Below, piece by piece: positions 61,389 to 64,000 of a stretch of DNA of 64,000 nt. Origin of the DNA: Alphaproteobacteria bacterium (lineage in GTDB: Bacteria; Pseudomonadota; Alphaproteobacteria; Micropepsales; Micropepsaceae); the NCBI GenBank assembly GCA_028871345.1, contig JAGWNK010000001.1:62001-126000 (forward strand). The letters run 5' to 3'. The notes beneath the pieces are model-generated. The model saw nothing but the letters and a program-made list of their open reading frames with translations, did not search any database and had not been told where the DNA came from. How positions within the stretch are numbered: position 1 is the first letter of the stretch; each line of letters starts with the position of its first letter. Position numbers and translations under genes: made by a program.

Positions 61389-62300
61389 ATGGCCATTCGC
61401 TTCGACGGCAAAGTCACGATCGTCACCGGCGCCGGCGGCGGCCTGGGGCGCGCGCATGCACTCGAATTCGCGTCCCGCGGCGCCAAAGTGGTGGTCAACG
61501 ATCTTGGCGGCGCCGTTGACGGCACCGGCGGCAGCAGCGCTGCCGCGGAAGCCGTAGTCGCCGAGATCAAGTCCAAGGGCGGCACGGCGATCGCCAACGG
61601 CGCCTCGGTGACCGACGACGCAGGCGTCGCTCATCTCGTCAAGCAGACCATGGACGCTTTCGGACGCATCGACATCCTCATCGCCAACGCCGGCATCCTG
61701 CGCGACAAGAGCTTCGGCAAGATGGACCTCAAGGATTTCGAGGCCGTGATGGCCGTGCATCTGATGGGCACGGTGAAACCCTGCAAGGCGATCTGGCAGA
61801 TCATGCGCGACCAGCAATACGGCCGCATCGTCGTCACCACGTCGTCGACCGGGCTGTACGGCAATTTCGGACAGACGAACTACGGCGCCGCAAAGCTGTC
61901 GCTCGTCGGCTTCATGAACTCGCTGAAGCTCGAAGGCGCCAAGGACAACATCAAGGTCAACGCCGTCTGCCCGGTAGCCGCGACGCGCATGACCGAAGCC
62001 ATCATGCCCCCGCCGATGCTGGAGATGCTGAAGCCGGAATATGTCACGCCGGGCGTCGTGTTCCTGGCGAGCGAGGAGGCGCCGACAGGGGCGATCCTCA
62101 CGGCGGCGGCGGGCGCCTTCGCCGCAGCGCGGATCGAAGAGACCGAGGGCGTTCATCTGGGGCACAAGGCCACCGCCGACGACGTCGCCGCCAACTGGGC
62201 GAAGATCGCCGACTTCTCGAACGCGCGGCCCTACCTGCAAGGTAGCGAGCAGTCGCAGAAATTCTTCACCCGACTGCAGGAAAAGCCGGTGGTGGGCTGA
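61389..62300 (+). CDS. Short-chain dehydrogenase/reductase (3-hydroxyacyl-CoA dehydrogenase-like)
   Basis: The 303-residue SDR has the NAD(P)-binding VTGAGGGLGRAHALEFASRG and VVVNDLGGAVDG. LIANAGILRDKSFGKM and the active site (Ser in TTSSTGLYGNFGQTNYGAAKLSLVG, Tyr and Lys as YGAAK) follow. The long DLGGAVDGTG insertion and a tail after the Rossmann domain match the MFE-2 peroxisomal-type dehydrogenase group used in beta-oxidation. I start at the ATG at 61389 with GAGGAG upstream; an ATG at 61383 is in frame. Confidence 0.92.
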   Translation: MAIRFDGKVTIVTGAGGGLGRAHALEFASRGAKVVVNDLGGAVDGTGGSSAAAEAVVAEIKSKGGTAIANGASVTDDAGVAHLVKQTMDAFGRIDILIANAGILRDKSFGKMDLKDFEAVMAVHLMGTVKPCKAIWQIMRDQQYGRIVVTTSSTGLYGNFGQTNYGAAKLSLVGFMNSLKLEGAKDNIKVNAVCPVAATRMTEAIMPPPMLEMLKPEYVTPGVVFLASEEAPTGAILTAAAGAFAAARIEETEGVHLGHKATADDVAANWAKIADFSNARPYLQGSEQSQKFFTRLQEKPVVG

Positions 62301-62326
62301 GTTCTACCAACCGAATAACGCGACTC

Positions 62327-63091
62327 TCAAGACCCCGAACGATCGTGCTTGGACTGCGCAGCGCCCCCCTGTTCTCCCTGACGAATAGGAGCGATGACCT
62401 TCAGTATTTCCTGCACTCCATGTTTGCCCTGTGTGTAAGGACAGAATACGGGATTGAGATGTTCCTGATGGTCCTCAATGCAGACCTTCTCGTGAATACC
62501 GAAGGCACTCACGAAAGTAGCCAGGAGCGAAAGTGCGAAACCTATGAGAATTAGAAAACGGATCGGCGCAAAAAGAAACCGCAGACCGAAAGCGCGCGCG
62601 ATCTTCCAGCTCCAGGTTCGGCCCTTCGCGGCTATACGAAACTCAGGCATTTTCAGCCAGTCTGAGATTACGCTCTGGAGCCTTACTAAGGCGTCATAAT
62701 CGAAATCACTGGCTTTTGTGTCCCTAACGTCCATCCAAAAGAAGAGTAAAGCCAGCAGACATCCTGCTGCTGACGCGATCAACGCAAACAGGGGCTGGCC
62801 AACGGCATAGGCCTCGCCGAAGCCGGCCATGAGCGCGCCGATCACAAGCAAGAAGAAGCGCAGATGAATTACACGCTGAGCGCCGTGATATGTGAGATCC
62901 TTCCAAACATGGTCCAACGCGGCGAAAGTGAGTTCTCGTTCCAAAAGATTCTTGTTCCCGACCTCGCCGGTTTTGGTGCCCGTGTCTTCGCCAGGATCGA
63001 TATCGGTGACTTCCGTAAGCGGTGTCTCCTCGCCGCTTACGTCACGGCGGTTTAGGACACGCAGTGGCGCGCTCCAGCCCCTCCGCACCAT
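62327..63091 (-). CDS. Hypothetical membrane protein of lower GC
   Basis: The 254-residue protein has two membrane pairs: LRFFLLVIGALMAGFGEAYAVG with LFALIASAAGCLLALLFFWMDV, and LFAPIRFLILIGFALSLLATF. The N-terminal 60 residues and the tail are charged. I recognise no family. The ATG at 63091 has GGGGGATCGTGA upstream. Base composition is visibly less GC-rich than the flanking genes, which hints at recent acquisition. No mobile-element gene is adjacent. Confidence 0.65.
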   Translation of the reverse strand: MVRRGWSAPLRVLNRRDVSGEETPLTEVTDIDPGEDTGTKTGEVGNKNLLERELTFAALDHVWKDLTYHGAQRVIHLRFFLLVIGALMAGFGEAYAVGQPLFALIASAAGCLLALLFFWMDVRDTKASDFDYDALVRLQSVISDWLKMPEFRIAAKGRTWSWKIARAFGLRFLFAPIRFLILIGFALSLLATFVSAFGIHEKVCIEDHQEHLNPVFCPYTQGKHGVQEILKVIAPIRQGEQGGAAQSKHDRSGS

Positions 63092-63245
63092 TCACGATCC
63101 CCCAATGTCTGCCCCCCGACACTCTCGCGCCAACGGAAAGAGTTTTCAATTCGCAGTAGTAACACGCGTTCCGCTGGTAATGGCAACATGCACTGTCTGA
63201 AATCATTCCGAACAACGCCGTATTGACCTGACCATAAAGGTCTAA

Positions 63246-63287
63246 CTTTGATGTCGTGTCTAAAAGCTTTGATGTCGTGTCCAAAAG
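63246..63287. repeat. Tandem 21-bp repeat upstream of the hypothetical gene
   Basis: Two adjacent copies, CTTTGATGTCGTGTCTAAAAG and its one-mismatch copy, lie in a gene-free stretch (63092-63339). The exact 21-bp period is two helical turns, so it could bind a protein on one face of the DNA. Confidence 0.55.
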
Positions 63288-63339
63288 GCGGCACATGCTT
63301 GAATGGGTTCACTCTCCTTCGTGGACATCAAACAGGATG

Positions 63340-64000
63340 TTATCGGACCCCAGGCGTGCGAAATCTGCGAAAGTATTCGCCGATGTCTTCGGCCAGGAGT
63401 TCCGGCTGCTCGGCGGCGAGGAAGTGGCCGCCCTTCGCCGCCGTTCCATAGGACAGGTCGGCATAGCCGCGCGCGGCGTATTCCGGCGGACAGAGTTCGA
63501 CCGCTTCGCGCGTCAAGAAGAGCCGCGCGGGAACTTCGATCCTGTCCTTGGCGTCGGCTTCCCGGCAATGCGCCGACTCGTAATACAGCCGCATGGATGA
63601 GCCGATCGTCTGCGTGAACCAGTAGATCGATACGTTGGTGAGCAGCTCATCCACCGTGAAGCGCGACAACACATCGCCGCCGCAATCGCTCCAGGCACGC
63701 CATTTCTCGATAATCCAGGCGGCCAGACCCGCAGGAGAATCGTTCAGCCCGAAGGCGAGTGTCTGCGGCCGTGTCCGCTGCTGGTGCCCGTAGGCGCCCT
63801 CGTCCAGTTCCCAGCGATCGACGAGATCGAGCCAGGCGCGCTCGGCATCCGACAGATCGGGCGCCGTCCTGTCGGCGACAAGGGCCGGCTGCATGGAGTG
63901 GATGGCCACGACACGATCGGAGCACCGCCGGCCGAGACGGTTGGTGATGCCGCCGCCGATGTCGCCGCCGTGTGCGGCAAAGCGGCGATAACCCAGCATG
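63340..64000 (-). CDS. Epoxide-hydrolase-like alpha/beta hydrolase, 3' part
   Basis: About 220 residues are visible; the gene continues off the right edge. FAAHGGDIGGGITNRLG holds the nucleophile Asp of the epoxide-hydrolase (EPHX1-like) family. Further C-terminal motifs include DSPAGLAAWIIEKWRAWSD and the His in AAKGGHFLAAEQPELLAEDI. The N-terminal part, with the EHN region typical of the family, would lie outside the window. It opens an epoxide or a similar substrate; the exact substrate is unknown. Confidence 0.88.
   Translation of the reverse strand, partial: MLGYRRFAAHGGDIGGGITNRLGRRCSDRVVAIHSMQPALVADRTAPDLSDAERAWLDLVDRWELDEGAYGHQQRTRPQTLAFGLNDSPAGLAAWIIEKWRAWSDCGGDVLSRFTVDELLTNVSIYWFTQTIGSSMRLYYESAHCREADAKDRIEVPARLFLTREAVELCPPEYAARGYADLSYGTAAKGGHFLAAEQPELLAEDIGEYFRRFRTPGVR

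Noticed and set aside
60135-62240. 701-codon open frame on the minus strand
   Set aside because: It is antisense to the acyltransferase and SDR genes, has no domain pattern and reflects GC-rich codon bias.

Overview
This window looks like a chromosomal segment of a GC-rich alphaproteobacterium. The evidence is gene order and content. The block maoC-like / ribF / ileS / lspA / DUF3035-type lipoprotein / two M16 peptidases / mutL runs on one strand, next to a TIGR01459-type HAD gene and a TipF-like EAL protein, an arrangement typical of Alphaproteobacteria. A free-living soil or water member of a less-studied order is my guess; I cannot name a genus.

Layout. (1) 1-12,923, all on the minus strand: an exopolysaccharide operon. 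It begins with a NusG/RfaH-type antiterminator gene. Then come a WecG/TagA-type glycosyltransferase, a Gfo/Idh/MocA oxidoreductase, a TIM-barrel protein, a Wzy/O-antigen-ligase-type membrane protein, several GT2 and GT4 glycosyltransferases, a secreted protein of unknown function and a SAM methyltransferase. It continues off the left edge. Many genes overlap by a few bases. (2) 13.2-22.9 kb: small secreted proteins. They include two Cys/Asp-rich paralogues, three PsbP/Mog1-like paralogues, a secreted protein with two TolR/ExbD-like repeats and a retropepsin-like protein. Among them sit phhA, a DsbD-family reductase, rsmD and a holin-like membrane protein. (3) 23-38.8 kb: housekeeping genes, namely the mutL-ribF-maoC block, a HAD hydrolase, the EAL protein, glutathione reductase, a lipoprotein hydrolase and rpiA. 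(4) 38.86-43.7 kb: a small XRE regulator and membrane-protein operon with a palindromic operator, glmS, glmU, gph and a tRNA-Val. (5) 43.8-49.1 kb: the glyoxylate shunt (malate synthase G, isocitrate lyase), divergent from a RamB/ScfR-type regulator; the shared promoter carries a perfect CRP-type palindrome. (6) 49.2-52 kb: a broken chemotaxis-receptor remnant and an orphan ParA gene with a small partner. (7) 52-58.7 kb: glycan-degrading and esterase functions (GH3, a lipoprotein alpha/beta hydrolase, a sialate O-acetylesterase), a uracil-DNA-glycosylase-family protein and a PAS protein. (8) 58.8-64 kb: a CNT nucleoside transporter, an acyltransferase, an SDR, a lower-GC membrane gene and the 3' part of an epoxide hydrolase.

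How parts fit together. The leading antiterminator is expected to travel with RNA polymerase through the roughly 12-kb polysaccharide operon. An ops-like 13-mer lies between its gene and the second gene. GlmS and GlmU, adjacent and nearly abutting, supply UDP-GlcNAc for wall and polysaccharide synthesis. The glyoxylate genes, their regulator and the CRP-type site form one switch for growth on acetate or fatty acids. GH3 plus the esterases suggest use of acetylated plant or microbial glycans.

Most informative non-coding signals: the TAACCTATAGGT inverted repeat flanking a -10 box at 39.55 kb; the CRP-type site at 47.55 kb; the palindromic element translated in frame within mutL; the ops-like element at 12.3 kb; and several inverted repeats between 14.5 and 14.85 kb.
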